A stretch of DNA of 64,000 nt from Pseudocercospora fijiensis CIRAD86 (lineage: Eukaryota > Ascomycota > Dothideomycetes > Mycosphaerellales > Mycosphaerellaceae): positions 3,088,273 through 3,152,272 of the forward strand of contig NW_006921533.1 of assembly GCF_000340215.1 (NCBI RefSeq), in the 5' to 3' direction. How positions within the stretch are numbered: position 1 is the first letter of the stretch; each line of letters opens with the position of its first letter. The position numbers and the translations under genes are program-made. The notes under the pieces were generated by a model. That model worked only from the letters and a program-made list of their open reading frames with translations. It ran no database searches and had not been told where the DNA came from. Positions 11,693 to 22,488 of the stretch are shown here, piece by piece.

Positions 11693-12394
11693 CTAGCAGA
11701 ATTCGCGCAGCTCTTTCTTCCCACAGCAAGGGCCATAGACGGGAACAGCGAGATTCTCACAAACGGCTCTACGCTCGTTGATCTCTTTCCGGAGCGCTGT
11801 CGTAAATGACCGCCTCACAGTACCCTTGTCCTCGCCAACGATCGTCAGCGTCGCCTGCATGCTCAAAGGTAGTCGCGCGAAATGCCCTAAGAAGTACCGA
11901 CCCCTTTGACTTCCATTCCAACCCTGCCAATCGAGGACTTTTCTGCAGCAGGCCACACGATCATCTCGACTTGCGTGGTGTTTTTCCAATTTTCTGTCGA
12001 AGCCCTCGAAAGTAACATTGTCGAGTCGGCAGTCAACTAATCTGACGCTGGCCCAGTCGCAGTCCTTGATAACGACGCTGTTGTTCTTGTACCTGACGTC
12101 GGGGTCATGTTCTGATAGTGTTGGGGTCGTCGATGTCGAGGAAGGTGAACATGTTGCAGATATCAAAGATCGTGAAGGGAGTTCTGCTGCATCAACTGTC
12201 TTCTGTGTCGCTGGTGCCAATTTATTCTTCTTACGAGAGCGACTCCAATGGAGGGCGGAATCTGCGCCTTGTCGAAGCGTCTCGAGCAGTGTCATCCTGG
12301 TAGATACGAGTGATGTCCATCCAGTGTTGTCGTCATCCAAACGCTGCAGAAGCGAGAGGGGCTCAAACGTGCTTGCAGCAGTTCTATGCGGCAT
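11693..12394 (-). CDS. Hypothetical protein, 233 aa
   Basis: An uninterrupted minus-strand frame from ATG 12394 to the stop at 11693. I do not recognise the family. The first 60 residues are mixed, then comes a low-complexity Ser/Thr region (SATCSPSSTSTTPTLSEHDP), a predicted beta-rich part (NNSVVIKDCDWASVRLVDC), and a Cys-containing C-terminus (CRKVLDWQGW, YGPCCGKKELREFC). It lies 113 bp downstream of the F-box-like gene on the same strand. The two might be exons of one gene, since a pyrimidine-rich TTTCAG acceptor precedes this ATG, but I found no good donor in the required phase. Treat the start as uncertain. Confidence 0.45.
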   Translation of the reverse strand: MPHRTAASTFEPLSLLQRLDDDNTGWTSLVSTRMTLLETLRQGADSALHWSRSRKKNKLAPATQKTVDAAELPSRSLISATCSPSSTSTTPTLSEHDPDVRYKNNSVVIKDCDWASVRLVDCRLDNVTFEGFDRKLEKHHASRDDRVACCRKVLDWQGWNGSQRGRYFLGHFARLPLSMQATLTIVGEDKGTVRRSFTTALRKEINERRAVCENLAVPVYGPCCGKKELREFC

Positions 12395-12507
12395 CAGATG
12401 CGAGGCTGAAAGTGAGCCAAGTCATCACCAGAAAGCGACAGTGACAACAACGAGTTGTTAGACCCGACATCAGTCCACCAGCAGTCCCTAGCCACGAGTT
12501 GCTCAGT

Positions 12508-12960
12508 TTAAACGTCGTTCTGCCGGTCATACGCAGCCCGCCAACCATCCTTCCGACAGATATCTGGAAAGACATCTAGACACTCGAGGCGAGCAGTTGC
12601 CGATTTCTCAAACCGTTTGCTGACCAGTCGTAGCGAAAGCAACGCCGAGATTGGTGTAAAGTAGTAGATATGCACGAGCTCCTCTTTGCGAAGAGAGAAG
12701 ATGTTCTTCCGGCCTTGTGGCGGCGGAGTCTTTGGATGGTATAGGGTAGCGAGATGGGCATTCAGCCTCAGGTCTACCAGTCGAAAGAACCATTTGAACT
12801 CTTCAGGAGTCCACTCTTGTTCTTCATCGAACTCTGGATCGTATGGCAGATTGAACAAATTGAGCGTCGAGACGATGTCGGCATGCGCCATAGTAGTCGC
12901 TGATCTGGTGCAAGGTGTAGATGGTGTTGTCGCGATCGATGGAACTTTCGAGGGAGGCAT
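12508..12960 (-). CDS. F-box-like hypothetical protein, about 150 aa
   Basis: A 150-residue frame. The C-terminal half contains LVHIYYFTPISALLSLRLVSKRFEKSA, which resembles the second half of an F-box helical motif (LxxLRLVSKRF); F-box proteins usually link substrates to SCF ubiquitin ligases. The N-terminal part has an acidic EFDEEQEWTPEEFKWFFRLVDLRL segment. There is a second possible start at the MAHADIV methionine, 23 codons downstream. The protein is short for an F-box protein, so it may be truncated or continue through an intron into the neighbouring frame at 11,693-12,394. Confidence 0.5.
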   Translation of the reverse strand: MPPSKVPSIATTPSTPCTRSATTMAHADIVSTLNLFNLPYDPEFDEEQEWTPEEFKWFFRLVDLRLNAHLATLYHPKTPPPQGRKNIFSLRKEELVHIYYFTPISALLSLRLVSKRFEKSATARLECLDVFPDICRKDGWRAAYDRQNDV

Positions 12961-13315
12961 CTACAATAGCGACACTTGGTCTGTGCGGCATCACACGCAG
13001 GGCGCGAAGTGAGCCCGAAGGATATGATGCCGGAGGGCGCAGGCGAAGACAAATTGCTTCGAATACTTGATGCTACGATTGCTACAGCGTCCAGCCGACG
13101 ACGGTAGAAGACATGAGAACATGATAAGCGTATTGGACTTGAAACCACTTTTCGTTACAAAGGAATCTACTCTCTATCCCTTCTAGACATTCAAAAGGTA
13201 TGGGAATCTTGCTTTCGTAACCTCTTCATGCCTGTAAAAACCCTCATGATCCGTAAAACGCCTTTACGCTTCCAATGCATTAGTTGCTCTGCAAGAGCTT
13301 GAGCCTCGCACACCT

Positions 13316-16300
13316 CTAGTCATCCTCATCAGAAAAGACCTCCTCACCACGCTTGCGGCGGGCCATCCGGTCCTTCTTCTTCTTTCGGAGCTCTGCTGAT
13401 GTGAGCTTCTTCTGCTTCTTGGTGTTCTCGATCTTGTTGCCCATAGCATCGAACTTCTCCTCCTCGTCATCTTCCTGCTTCAGACGAGGACCAGCACCTT
13501 GACCCTGCACCCAGTTGTGGCCAGATGGAGTCATCTTGCCGTCCATGACAGCCCAGACTTCCTCGGTCAAGTCCTTGGTGAACTCAGCAGAGTGAGTGAT
13601 GATGATGACACCACCCTCGAATGCCTTGATGGCCTTGGAGAGAGCACCAAGAGAGTCACGGTCGAGGTAGTTGGTTGGCTCGTCAAGGACGATCAAGTGA
13701 GGACGTTGCCATGAGCAAGCAGCAAGCACGACCTTGACACGCTGACCACCAGAGAGACCGCGCATGCGGGAGTGAGACACAAGCTCAGCGTCGAGACCGA
13801 AGTTGGCGCAGTGAGCCTCAATCTCCTTGCGGACCAGAGGACGGAACTGACCGCTGGCGAGTGCCTCCTTCTGATCGACCTCAGCAACCATCTTCTGGTG
13901 AGATGCGATAAGCTCGTTTCGTGGAATCCAGGCATTGTCAGCAGTCATCATAGGTGTCCAGCGCTCCTTGCCCTGAATACCGACGTTCTCACCGAGAGCG
14001 AACGAACACTCGTACTCGTAGGAGTTCTTGAACTTTCTTCGCGAATGCACACCAATGACGCGACGCTGGGAACCCTCGATCTTGTAGATCTTGTCCATGG
14101 CCTTCTCGTCGTCTTCAGTGACGACCTTGTTGGCACGGTCCATAGTCTCACGGTCCTCACCAGTCTGGAAACGCCACTGAATATACTCAGATGGAGTCAA
14201 ATCGAGGTGGTGGTCGATGTGAGCGAACGCGTGCTGCTTGATGTATGCAATACGGATGTTCTCGTGCTGGTAGACGTCACCCTTGGTTGGGATCAGCTCA
14301 CCAGTAAGGACGTTGACGAGGGTAGACTTTCCGGCACCGTTTGGACCAATGACAGCGATACGGGAGCCAAGCGAGCACTGGAAGTTGATCTCGCTAATTT
14401 GTGGCTTTGGAGTACCTGGATACTGGAATTCCATGTTGCTGACACGGACGATGGCCTTAGCCTTGGTCTTGACGCCCTCAAGGAAACCTGGCTCTGGGAA
14501 CTTGAACTCCATCTCGGAGGCACCAAGCTCGTAGTAGGACTTGGCGGATGGCACGCGCTTGACGAACTCGCTGAGCTTGCCACGGTAGCGCTTGAGCTTG
14601 AAGCGCTCGTAGTGGATAACGTGCTGAATGACGTTGTCGAGGAATTTGCTGTCGTGCGAAATGATGATGGATGTGCAAGGCGAGTTGATCAGGTAGTCTT
14701 CGAGCCACTTGACGTTCTTCACGTCCAAGTGGTTGGTTGGCTCGTCAAGCAGAAGGATGTCTGGCTTCTCGAAAACGGCACGCGCAAGGGCGAGCTTCAT
14801 CTTCCAACCACCAGAAAGGGCAGTGATGACACCGTCAATCTGGGCGTCAACGAAACCGAACTCGAGGAGAGTCTTGCGGATCTCGTCCTCAGAGAGATCG
14901 AGACCAGCCTGCTTGAGCTTCATAGAGGTCCAATCCATGGTGGTAAGCTCAGTGTCAGCAGCGTCCAAATCGTGCTCGACGTAGACAGTCTTGACTTCGC
15001 TCTGCTTGGGGAAACCTTCGACCTGCTCGTTGTTGATGGCTCGCATGAGGGTGGTCTTTCCGGAACCGTTTGGACCGAGAAGACCGTATCGCTGACCGCG
15101 CTTGAGGCGGAGATGTGTAGAGTTGAGCAGAATCTTAGCACCGTAGGCCAAGTTGAATGTGCAGTTGCAAAGGTCCTCGCCCTCCTCCTCATCAGGCTCA
15201 ACCTCGTCCTCAGCGGCTGCCAATGGAGACGCACGCTTGCGGAGAGTGTTGATAATACCCTCAGCATCAGCGTCGCCAATGATTGCGACCACGTATGGCT
15301 TGAGCTGGGTGATCCAAGCAACGTCCTCGCTCTCCTTCTCGTCGATGAGCTGACCGGCGATGGCGGCGATGAATTCGATAACGGCAGGGAACTTCTCGGC
15401 GGCATCCTTGTGCTTGTAGCTGAGGATGTCCTTGAGCTTAGGGGCGATGGTGGCAACGTCACCGGCGTGGGAGACCTCTGGAATCTTGCCATCCTTGACA
15501 GCACCGACACGGATGAGAGTGTCAAGACCCTGCTTGGTCTTCTCACGGGCCTCCGGATCAGCCAAGTTGTCGTAGTTTTGTGTGAGTTGCGGCATCAGCT
15601 TTGGCAAGAAAGCGGCAACAATGTTGGGATCCTCGACGAGCTTGCACATGTTGTCGATGATGACGGCGGATTTACGCTTGATGGCGGTCTCGCGCTCCTT
15701 GAGGCCACGCTCGAGCAGAGGCACCATGATGGCGAGGGTGGGCTCGTGGACGTCAGTGACGAAGGTGGTAGCACCGAGCAAGTGGACCGTCTCCGGGACG
15801 TTCTCTGGCTTGGCGATACACTTGATGAGCTCAGGAATGAAGCGCTCGATATCCTTGTTGACGATAAGCTGGCACACCTTCTCCATGGTGGAGTATGCGC
15901 GCTTCTTGACCTCGGGCTTGGTGTCCCACATAGCCTCGGAGACGATGGGAATGAGGTTTGGCACCTGGTATGCAGCCTGTGCTGGAGCGCTCTCGCAGAG
16001 AGCCTCGATGCACTCGAGATCGGTCATCTTTTCGGGCCACTTCTGTGCGTTGTGGATGGAGTGGATGAAGTGTGGGATAAGGAGCTTGACGGCGTTGGCG
16101 TTGACGGCCTTGGTGATGGAAAGGGCGGCGTCTTGAGCGGCAACCTTGACGGTGGCCATCTTGTCGCCAACGGCAGCCAGCACGTTCGGGAGGAGCTGGA
16201 CGAGGTATGGCTCGACGGTGGGCGAGACGTCGGAGTGCTTCGCGATGGTGGCGATGGCCTCGCAGGCGAACTGGCGTGCGTTGGCATCCTTCTTGTTGGT

Positions 16301-16495
16301 GAGCATCTTCTTCAGGCTGTCGACGGCCTTGGTGGGCGCGGTGTGCTCCTGGATTTCGCCATTGATAAAGGTGGCGATATCGTGCGACGTGGACTTGGCC
16401 TCGTCGGCGGTCTTGGAGAGGGACAATTTCGAGAGGAGCTCGTCGAGCACTTTCGTGCTCTGAGCGTTCTCCTTCTGAACCTGCTTGTCAGACAT
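13316..16495 (-). CDS. TEF3: Translation elongation factor 3 (EF-3), ABC-F ATPase
   Basis: A single 1,059-aa frame starting [12 protein letters not shown]. The order is an N-terminal HEAT-repeat region (about 1-430), ABC domain 1 with Walker [10 protein letters not shown] (about 473-481), signature LSGGW and Walker [12 protein letters not shown], then ABC domain 2 with GPNGAGKST (about 716-724), signature LSGGQ (about 913) and [10 protein letters not shown]. An inserted chromodomain-like segment ([10 protein letters not shown] to the PRNEL region) and a Lys-rich C-terminal tail complete it. EF-3 is an essential, fungal-type factor that uses ATP on the ribosome to release E-site tRNA and promote eEF1A delivery. 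No intron is needed. Strong codon bias fits very high expression and creates a long spurious open frame on the opposite strand. Confidence 0.97.
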   Translation of the reverse strand: MSDKQVQKENAQSTKVLDELLSKLSLSKTADEAKSTSHDIATFINGEIQEHTAPTKAVDSLKKMLTNKKDANARQFACEAIATIAKHSDVSPTVEPYLVQLLPNVLAAVGDKMATVKVAAQDAALSITKAVNANAVKLLIPHFIHSIHNAQKWPEKMTDLECIEALCESAPAQAAYQVPNLIPIVSEAMWDTKPEVKKRAYSTMEKVCQLIVNKDIERFIPELIKCIAKPENVPETVHLLGATTFVTDVHEPTLAIMVPLLERGLKERETAIKRKSAVIIDNMCKLVEDPNIVAAFLPKLMPQLTQNYDNLADPEAREKTKQGLDTLIRVGAVKDGKIPEVSHAGDVATIAPKLKDILSYKHKDAAEKFPAVIEFIAAIAGQLIDEKESEDVAWITQLKPYVVAIIGDADAEGIINTLRKRASPLAAAEDEVEPDEEEGEDLCNCTFNLAYGAKILLNSTHLRLKRGQRYGLLGPNGSGKTTLMRAINNEQVEGFPKQSEVKTVYVEHDLDAADTELTTMDWTSMKLKQAGLDLSEDEIRKTLLEFGFVDAQIDGVITALSGGWKMKLALARAVFEKPDILLLDEPTNHLDVKNVKWLEDYLINSPCTSIIISHDSKFLDNVIQHVIHYERFKLKRYRGKLSEFVKRVPSAKSYYELGASEMEFKFPEPGFLEGVKTKAKAIVRVSNMEFQYPGTPKPQISEINFQCSLGSRIAVIGPNGAGKSTLVNVLTGELIPTKGDVYQHENIRIAYIKQHAFAHIDHHLDLTPSEYIQWRFQTGEDRETMDRANKVVTEDDEKAMDKIYKIEGSQRRVIGVHSRRKFKNSYEYECSFALGENVGIQGKERWTPMMTADNAWIPRNELIASHQKMVAEVDQKEALASGQFRPLVRKEIEAHCANFGLDAELVSHSRMRGLSGGQRVKVVLAACSWQRPHLIVLDEPTNYLDRDSLGALSKAIKAFEGGVIIITHSAEFTKDLTEEVWAVMDGKMTPSGHNWVQGQGAGPRLKQEDDEEEKFDAMGNKIENTKKQKKLTSAELRKKKKDRMARRKRGEEVFSDEDD

Positions 16496-16600
16496 GGCGA
16501 GCAGTTTCGAGGGGGGGGTCAAAGAAGGGGGGAAGTTGGGTGTCGGAGGGAGAGAAAAGGCGCAGGCGTTGGTGCGTGGGAAATTTTTATAAGCCCTCGA
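16496..16600 (-). promoter_or_regulatory. EF-3 core promoter: TATA box and CT-rich leader
   Basis: On the minus strand a TATAAAAA box lies at 16591-16584, about 90 nt upstream of the EF-3 ATG. Between them is a pyrimidine-rich run on the coding strand (the purine-rich plus-strand segment 16,509-16,560). A CT-rich leader just upstream of the start codon is typical of highly expressed filamentous-fungal genes. Confidence 0.6.
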
Positions 16601-17744
16601 CCCTCGCCTTGGTCGCCCCTGCAAGAATTTGGTGGGGCGGAAACGGGTTGGCCCGGCGCCTTTTCTTGTCACGGACAGCGATGATTGGTCGCGAGGACAG
16701 CGAACGACTCCTTAGAAAATGCGAGCGAGCTGAAGGCGCAGTGCTCTCGGTGCTCTTATTAGTACTCTCATCAGCACAGCATGGTCAGCAGCGCCAAGCC
16801 AAGCCAGGCGTTTTCGCCTGTATTTCGTTTCGTGTGCGGTGTGCGACAGGGCTCCAGATTTTGCGAAACGCGAGCAAACGTGCGGAATGCTGAGAAAGTC
16901 TGTGCGCTGGATGGCGGTGGAGGAGGCGTTTGGACTTTCTTCTTCGTTTCTGCAGTATCTTCCACGGCCGACGAGACACGAGTCCAAGCGTCCACTTGCA
17001 TGTGCTAATCACACGCCTCGTATCGTTCATAACATGACATAAGCAGGGCAGAGAAGGACGCAGTAAGCAATGACGTTGCACATCTACCATTTGTTGCGCC
17101 TGGTCTTGGTTTCAGCAGCACCCCCTTCATGATTCATTTTACGGCCTGCAGATTATTGCTCGGGCCCTTCTTGCCATCTGCTTCAGCCAATGTGCGCCTT
17201 CTCAGCCATCTCGTGCTCCAGTGCTCCAACAACACCTCTCGGCGACACGCCATATCGATACTCGGCTTCCTACACCTGGCACTGCAGCTTTGAAGATGAA
17301 CACGATCATTGTTCAATTGCTCTGCCCAGTATTCATTGATGCCATGGAAATACTTGTCCTACGCTACCACCTCAATTCATGCTGGTCGGTGATATCCCTG
17401 CCGGCCATTGCCACGACACACTCTCTCTGCTAGCCTGCCCTACTCTCGCTCTGCTTCATATAGTCCCTCAGCAGCACTTGTGCCAGTGCTACGATTTGAG
17501 TCTCCGACATGCCGCCTCCAAAACCTCATATCAAGACTTCTTGGCGTTCGTGCTCATGCTAGGAAGCGTGGCGACCTCAGAGAGAATGGATGTACGTCCT
17601 AGTGGGCAGATTACGTGGGCAAGAGTGCAGCTACGGCGACCCACCCTTCCACAGGATAGTCATCTGATAACACATTTGCAGCACGTCTGCCTTCTTCATT
17701 CTCCAGTACGAGCGCGTATTCGATCGGGAATCCTCTGTCGCATT
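16601..17744. other. Intergenic region upstream of EF-3
   Basis: About 1.1 kb between EF-3 and the RING/IBR-like gene. Short open frames exist in all phases, but none shows a domain, a signal peptide or a consistent intron structure. It probably holds upstream EF-3 regulatory DNA and the 3' end of the RING/IBR gene. Confidence 0.4.
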
Positions 17745-18278
17745 TCAAGCCTGCCAACCTGTCAGCGGATCATCTGTTTTTGCAGGACTTGAGCACGCAC
17801 AGCTTATGTGATTGCATCCTCCTTCTTTGATGAAAGGAAATCGACACCACGGACATAGCCTTGCGCCTTGATCCAGCATCAAATCCATTGTCGCCTTTTC
17901 CGGCATCTGCTCTGCCTTTGGCACGAAGCTGCGTCCTCGAGCCATCAGATCATGCTTCTGGAACCGCTTCCGGTCTCCGGGTCCAAGAAGTGCGCGCACG
18001 TGTCGCCTATCCCACGAGAGCGTGCATTGCGGGCAGCCAACTTCGAGGAGAGGTCGATTCTCGAGCTGTGTACGCAGCGAAGTTTGGACGCAAGTTCTGC
18101 ACACGGCCTTGAGGTGAGATTGACAGCCAAGAGGTACGAGCCCGTCGGCTGCGAAGGCCTTGCGCGCCTTACTCTCGCAGCAGTACTGGCATTCCTTCTT
18201 CGCTCGGCGTGGCAGTCCCCGGCAAATCGTTCTAAGCAGGCGTGAGAGACAATTTCTTTTCCCTGTGGTTCCGCCCAT
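17745..18278 (-). CDS. Short RING/IBR-type zinc-binding protein
   Basis: A frame of 177 codons. A complete RING-like ligand series is visible: C30xxC33, C52xxH55, C60xxC63 and C82xxC85, with the spacing of the first RING of RBR E3 ligases. A linker (FQKHDLMARG...ATMDLML) leads to the DQGARLCPWCRFPFIKEGGCNHISCAC block, the usual C-terminal IBR/RING2-like signature. A final FCxxC pair is missing in the open frame. It could be restored by a 3' intron beginning at the GTGCTC just after the HISC codons, but the downstream frames I tried did not give one. The protein probably has a role in ubiquitin transfer or is a degenerate relative. Several such short RBR-like genes are typical of Dothideomycetes. 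The 3' end is uncertain. Confidence 0.65.
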   Translation of the reverse strand: MGGTTGKRNCLSRLLRTICRGLPRRAKKECQYCCESKARKAFAADGLVPLGCQSHLKAVCRTCVQTSLRTQLENRPLLEVGCPQCTLSWDRRHVRALLGPGDRKRFQKHDLMARGRSFVPKAEQMPEKATMDLMLDQGARLCPWCRFPFIKEGGCNHISCACSSPAKTDDPLTGWQA

Positions 18279-19240
18279 GCTGCAGCTCGCAGTTGGATCT
18301 GATCACGATCAGCTTGAAGCTGCTGACTTGGCATAGACAGCAATTAGCAAGCTCGAGAGAAGAGGAGGGCTTTAAGCTGCCTTGTCAAGGCGGCGCAGAG
18401 TTGTCCTCAGGCAAAGCCGCATAGTTTATTGAGAACTGATACAATTTCAGGCACTAACGCGTTTTAGATCCAGTCATCCGCCAGCACACAACCACCGTTT
18501 CGCTGAAGCTATCAAGCGACCGTACTGCCTTATTCGCGTTGTCGTGGCTTGCTATTGGCGAGCTTCAACTATAAGCTACCCGCTATCTGTACAATGCATC
18601 TGGACAGGTCCGGCTCCATCTGAGTAAGCACGAATGATATAGGCCGCGATCTGACCACGTCTGGCACTGGATCCAAATTTAGCCAATATCACTGCCGGGT
18701 GAAGCGAACCAGACCGACAGGACTTGTTGAATTTGCAATCATGGAAACTCCGCACGGCTTGCTGGAACGTCGCTTCGATTCGCAAAACTTACCTTTCGGC
18801 TCAAATTCTGTACCATGGGGACCCGTCTGCTCAACGAGTGGTTCACGAGGTACTCGAAAGAACCTCATGGCTTGATAATAGGCGTGGCGAACTTGCACCT
18901 TAGTACCAGTATGGCTGCTTCAGAAAGCCGCGGACATCTTCACAGTATTCACTTCCCTGTCACTTAAACTGAGGACGCGAGAACATTTTCACAAGATTGC
19001 TCACGTTCTGTGAGTGCCGTCCTCACGAGCTGCCGTGATAATTCACAGTGGTCGTGTCTTGGCCTATGATAAAAGAATGCCACAGTTTCAGCATTCACTT
19101 TTTCCTCAGCGACTCGAACTTCCAGCTTGGACTATATTTCTATTACCGTGCTGTCTGCCTTTTCACCTCATCACACTTGACGTCTACTACGAGGGCACCG
19201 ATACAGCAGGAGCAAATTTACACCTGCGCGTCCGACCAAA
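18279..19240. other. Region without a confident gene
   Basis: Nearly 1 kb with overlapping short frames. On the minus strand a 36-codon segment starting at ATG 18898 ends at a consensus-like donor (GGTAAGTTTT near 18,790), and a downstream open segment near 18,590-18,690 reads like coding sequence (GQIAAYIIRAYSDGAG). They might be exons of a small spliced gene. The acceptor is unclear, so I do not call it. Confidence 0.3.
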
Positions 19241-20077
19241 ATGTGCAGAATCAGAGCCCAGAAGTTTCAGTGCGGCCACACATACATCCACCGAGTCTCG
19301 TCTTGCTTACACAGGAGATCTCCTCAAGAAGACTACACCTGCTCGAACGTTGACACCTCTCCCATGATACAGATAAAACGCTATTGCCCGCCTTGTTCCA
19401 AGCAGAAATGGACTGATAAATTCTGGAGAGACTACAAAGAAGTGGAAGTCTCTTGTGGAGCGGACTCTCAGGATGCTAAATCTTTCTATGCTGAATTTGA
19501 AAGAGCGTGCGACCTTCTCAACGCACGCTGTTCGAGAGACCGGCCTTTCTGGTCAAAAATGTCTGAACAGGACTACATTGCTGCAGGAGGCACGCTTGAG
19601 GATACCAAGACGGACGGCAACGAGCGTAAAGATAAGGAAAAGAAGCGAAAGGAAATCGAGTCTTCTCGTTACTATCTGAGAAGGAGACAAAGCAATTTCA
19701 AACAGGCTGCGGGTCCAGCGCCGAGACATGAGATCGCTGAGAAGGCTGAAGCCACAGATGCTATGCTCCTGCAGCAACTCTTCGCCAGGACGACAATCAG
19801 CACGACCCACGACCCGGCCAAGGCCATTGTCAGTCTCGACGAACCCGATACTGGAGACGAAAAGGCAGAGGAGGGCACTGCACCGGCGAGTAGCGCTGAT
19901 TTGGATGCTCCGCCCACCGCTGATGCGCCGCGTTGCCAAGAAATGCCTCCAAGTCGGCCACTATTCGCCGAGGCTGAGAGTCTGCACATGCTCGCATCAA
20001 GCTCTGTGACAGAAGATGCAGAGAAGCATCACAGTATCAGGCATGATTCGGTCACGGAAAAGGCAATGGGCAATTAG
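19241..20077 (+). CDS. Hypothetical protein with Cys-rich N-terminus, 278 aa
   Basis: An intronless frame from ATG 19241. It begins MCRIRAQKFQCGHTYIHRV, a Cys/His-rich start (also CCP-like YCPPCSKQKW) similar to many uncharacterised ascomycete proteins that open with MCR...CGH. The middle is charged and probably helical (ERKDKEKKRKEIESSRYYLRRR), and the C-terminal third is acidic, Ala/Pro-rich and likely disordered. No known domain is recognised. The frame is convergent with the thioredoxin-fold gene, whose stop lies 85 bp further on. The N-terminal cysteines suggest zinc binding, which is only inference. Confidence 0.6.
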   Translation: MCRIRAQKFQCGHTYIHRVSSCLHRRSPQEDYTCSNVDTSPMIQIKRYCPPCSKQKWTDKFWRDYKEVEVSCGADSQDAKSFYAEFERACDLLNARCSRDRPFWSKMSEQDYIAAGGTLEDTKTDGNERKDKEKKRKEIESSRYYLRRRQSNFKQAAGPAPRHEIAEKAEATDAMLLQQLFARTTISTTHDPAKAIVSLDEPDTGDEKAEEGTAPASSADLDAPPTADAPRCQEMPPSRPLFAEAESLHMLASSSVTEDAEKHHSIRHDSVTEKAMGN

Positions 20078-20162
20078 AGACGGGATTGAGCACGGAAGTC
20101 TATTGAGCATCTGGATGTCAACCTGGATTGCGTATCTCCAGCTTTGGTCGAGTCCTGACACG

Positions 20163-20702
20163 TTACCGCCCAAACAAACCAAAGAATCTACCTCCTGCAC
20201 CGCCAGAGCCATGCCTAGCAGCCTCGGTCTCGATCCATCTCGTCAAAAACTCCCTGTCCTTCAAATCCTCAAGATTCGACACCTTCGTCTCAATCTGAGG
20301 CTCTTGGCGATCGAACGCGAGCAGCGTAGGGATTTGGTTGATTCCATATCTCTGGGCAACGCCAGAAATTCCACCTAGATCTGGGCTATCCATCTCAACC
20401 TCCACAAAGGAAACTGCGCCTTTGCTTTCCCCGACGCCGTCTTTCTCAACGAGCTCTCGCAAGATTGGAGAGACTTCATCGGACTCCCGGCTCCAGGTGG
20501 TCATCCATAGCGTCAGCAATGGCACGCGTGTGCTTGCGCTGCTCAGGATCAGGGAATGGAGATCGCTTTCGTTGCGGACGCGTGCTGGCCAAATGCGGTT
20601 CTTGGCGTGCAGTGACGGCGTGGTGGAAAAGCATCGTGTGGTACATGTATATGATGGTTTGACGTTGCTGCGAAGAGCGACTCTGATCACTGAGGAATGC
20701 AT
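20163..20702 (-). CDS. Mitochondrial thioredoxin-fold protein lacking the CxxC site
   Basis: A 179-aa frame. The N-terminus (MHSSVIRVALRSNVKPSYTCTTRCFSTTPSLHA) has the Arg/Ser/Thr-rich, acid-poor look of a mitochondrial presequence with an RCFSTT-type cleavage region. The body has a thioredoxin order: VPLLTLWMTTWSRESDEVSPIL where the active-site WCxxC would be, VSFVEVEMDSPDLGGISGVAQRYGINQIPTLLAF with the cis-proline IPT, and a final helix with EFLTRWIETEA. Both active-site cysteines are absent (TWSRES), so it cannot be an ordinary disulfide reductase; a binding or structural role is likely. It ends in a Gly-rich RFFGLFGR tail. Confidence 0.7.
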   Translation of the reverse strand: MHSSVIRVALRSNVKPSYTCTTRCFSTTPSLHAKNRIWPARVRNESDLHSLILSSASTRVPLLTLWMTTWSRESDEVSPILRELVEKDGVGESKGAVSFVEVEMDSPDLGGISGVAQRYGINQIPTLLAFDRQEPQIETKVSNLEDLKDREFLTRWIETEAARHGSGGAGGRFFGLFGR

Positions 20703-21310
20703 CTCGTAGTGCGTGCGGTGCTATAGTAGAGACTTTGTTGAACCTGGCAATGTGCAAGGGCCAGGGGGACACCGTCTCGACGCGTGACGTCATATTCGTC
20801 AAGCCACGAGCGATGGAGCAACGTCCGTCTGGTCTGGACGACGCGAAATACATACATGTATTCATCGTTGCATACATTGAGGAAAGTAGTCATCATTGGT
20901 GAGAGAACGTCAAGCCAATATCCTATCGTTGCACTTCATAGTGGCCTGAAAGTTCTCTGGATTCTTGCTTGATCACGCGAGGAAAAGAGGCAGCGACTGT
21001 TCGCGGACGACGACCACAACAATTCGACCATGACCGAGAAAAATACAACAGGCCATGCAAAAGTGACGGAGCGTCTCAAGATGCGAATACAAGTCCAGCT
21101 CAAGGGGTCGATAGGTGTATCTGAGATATTCGCTAGCACAATGCAATGGCAGACTTGTTCGTCTTTCTGATCCCACATTCTTTATCCGGCAGCTTCATCT
21201 GTCCAGATGCGGTACTCTGACTCTTTGTTCTGGATCTGTGCAATTGGATTCACCTCAAATGGTGACCTTCAGCATGGATTCAGGACCTTACTACCTGATT
21301 AATCTTCTCG
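20703..21310. other. Divergent promoter region
   Basis: About 600 bp between the thioredoxin-fold gene (minus) and the Cys-rich hypothetical gene (plus). An open stretch just before 21,311 in another frame (MDSGPYYLINLLDG) resembles the start of some fungal proteins, but no splice connection into the downstream gene could be made. Confidence 0.35.
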
Positions 21311-22414
21311 ATGGCAGTGCCATGCGTTGACGGTCTGCAAGCTGGTGCTCCATTGGGAGCTTGCACAAATGGCCTCGCTGCGCCAGCTGGAACTGGTCTC
21401 CCGCCGAATGTACACTGGATGCGACAAAGATGCACAAACCACACAAGCCCTTACCATGCGTGGCCTAATGAGGATGTATGCGGCCAGTGCTACGACATCA
21501 CCACAGGGCTAGCGAGTGCTACTGCCGTCTACGAAGCCTTGACGAAGAAGTCGCCAGAAGGCCGTCCGGATGGCAATCCGATGAGAGCGGGAGATCCATC
21601 GACTCGACCGTGGCCAGTGCCAGTTGTAGGTGCTGCGGGAACTGTATTTGACGCTTTCTGGACAAGATTATGTAGACCATGTGAGAGGACCGAACAGGAA
21701 AGGTTTGCTCGTCGGATTTTTGACCTCAATATCGGTGTTCCCTCTCCGCCGTCGGCTCGCCAAGCATGGAACTACCCAATGAATCTTTGCACCTGCATCA
21801 GAGCTGTCGGATGGCCTGGTCCAGGACAACCTCCTATACCTGCCAATCATCAACCTCCTCAGCCACCAGGCGGAATTCCAATCGCAGCTGTAAACGTTCA
21901 GCCACCTGTCGATTCTGTAAATCTACCAATGGCCCCCGCTGGAATGCTTAAGGAGAGATATTGCCTATCTGACCATTTGGACATTGTGAATGCATTGTTA
22001 GCAGCAAGAGAAGCCAATGACCAGTGGCTAAGGACATTGAGTCGAACCAAGGACGGCAGAATCTGCATTGCATCTGGAGCTACCAAACGACGGCGTGACC
22101 GCGACAAAAGCTCAAGTCACAGGGCTTGCCACTGCGGTGGTGATGCTGATGTAAACCCTCATGAGGCGGAAGTACTACTGTAAGCTTGCTCCATCGTCCA
22201 TATTCGCGTCACAGCTACTGACATTCTTAGTTGTATGGGATGCGGTAACATGCGATGTCTTGTAGAGATGGGTACAGGATGGTCGAGGCACCCTAGACCG
22301 CGACGATCACGTCGGATACGGAACCAGATGAGTCCTGAGGGTCCTCAGCCTCGGGGAGCTGGAAATTTGGGACTTCAAAGGGCTAGAGGTCAATTTCTCG
22401 ACAATCGAGCCTGA
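21311..22414 (+). CDS. Cys-rich hypothetical protein, two exons
   Basis: Exons 21311-22179 and 22231-22414 (51-nt intron, GTAAGC...ATTCTTAG) give 350 aa. There are several Cys pairs: RQRCTN...EDVCGQCYD, RLCRPCERT, NLCTCIRA, and a C-terminal cluster across the intron, ACHCGG...CMGCGNMRC. The spacing suggests zinc coordination. A Pro-rich stretch (PGPGQPPIPANHQPPQPPGG) separates the halves, and a basic RRRDRDK segment looks like a nuclear signal. The C-terminal tail is basic (RHPRPRRSRRIRN). I recognise no named family. The splice junction is supported because it completes the CxxC pattern and keeps the frame to a stop. Confidence 0.6.
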
Positions 22415-22488
22415 AGTTGGAGTCATTTCGTCGGATATTCTAGCTTCCAGCAAGCCTAGTCCCACGACTGCCATCTATACTGATGCCA

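Noticed and set aside
11693..12960. Joining the 233-aa frame and the F-box-like frame into one spliced gene
   Set aside because: The only donor in the right phase (GTTGGC inside the upstream exon) is weak and gives no recognised combined domain; they are kept separate with the uncertainty noted.
13772..16684. A 970-codon open frame on the plus strand opposite EF-3
   Set aside because: It is the mirror of the strongly codon-biased EF-3 gene. Its translation is a monotonous Leu/Val/Asp/Gly-rich string with no domains, as expected when the sense strand avoids codons that create antisense stops.
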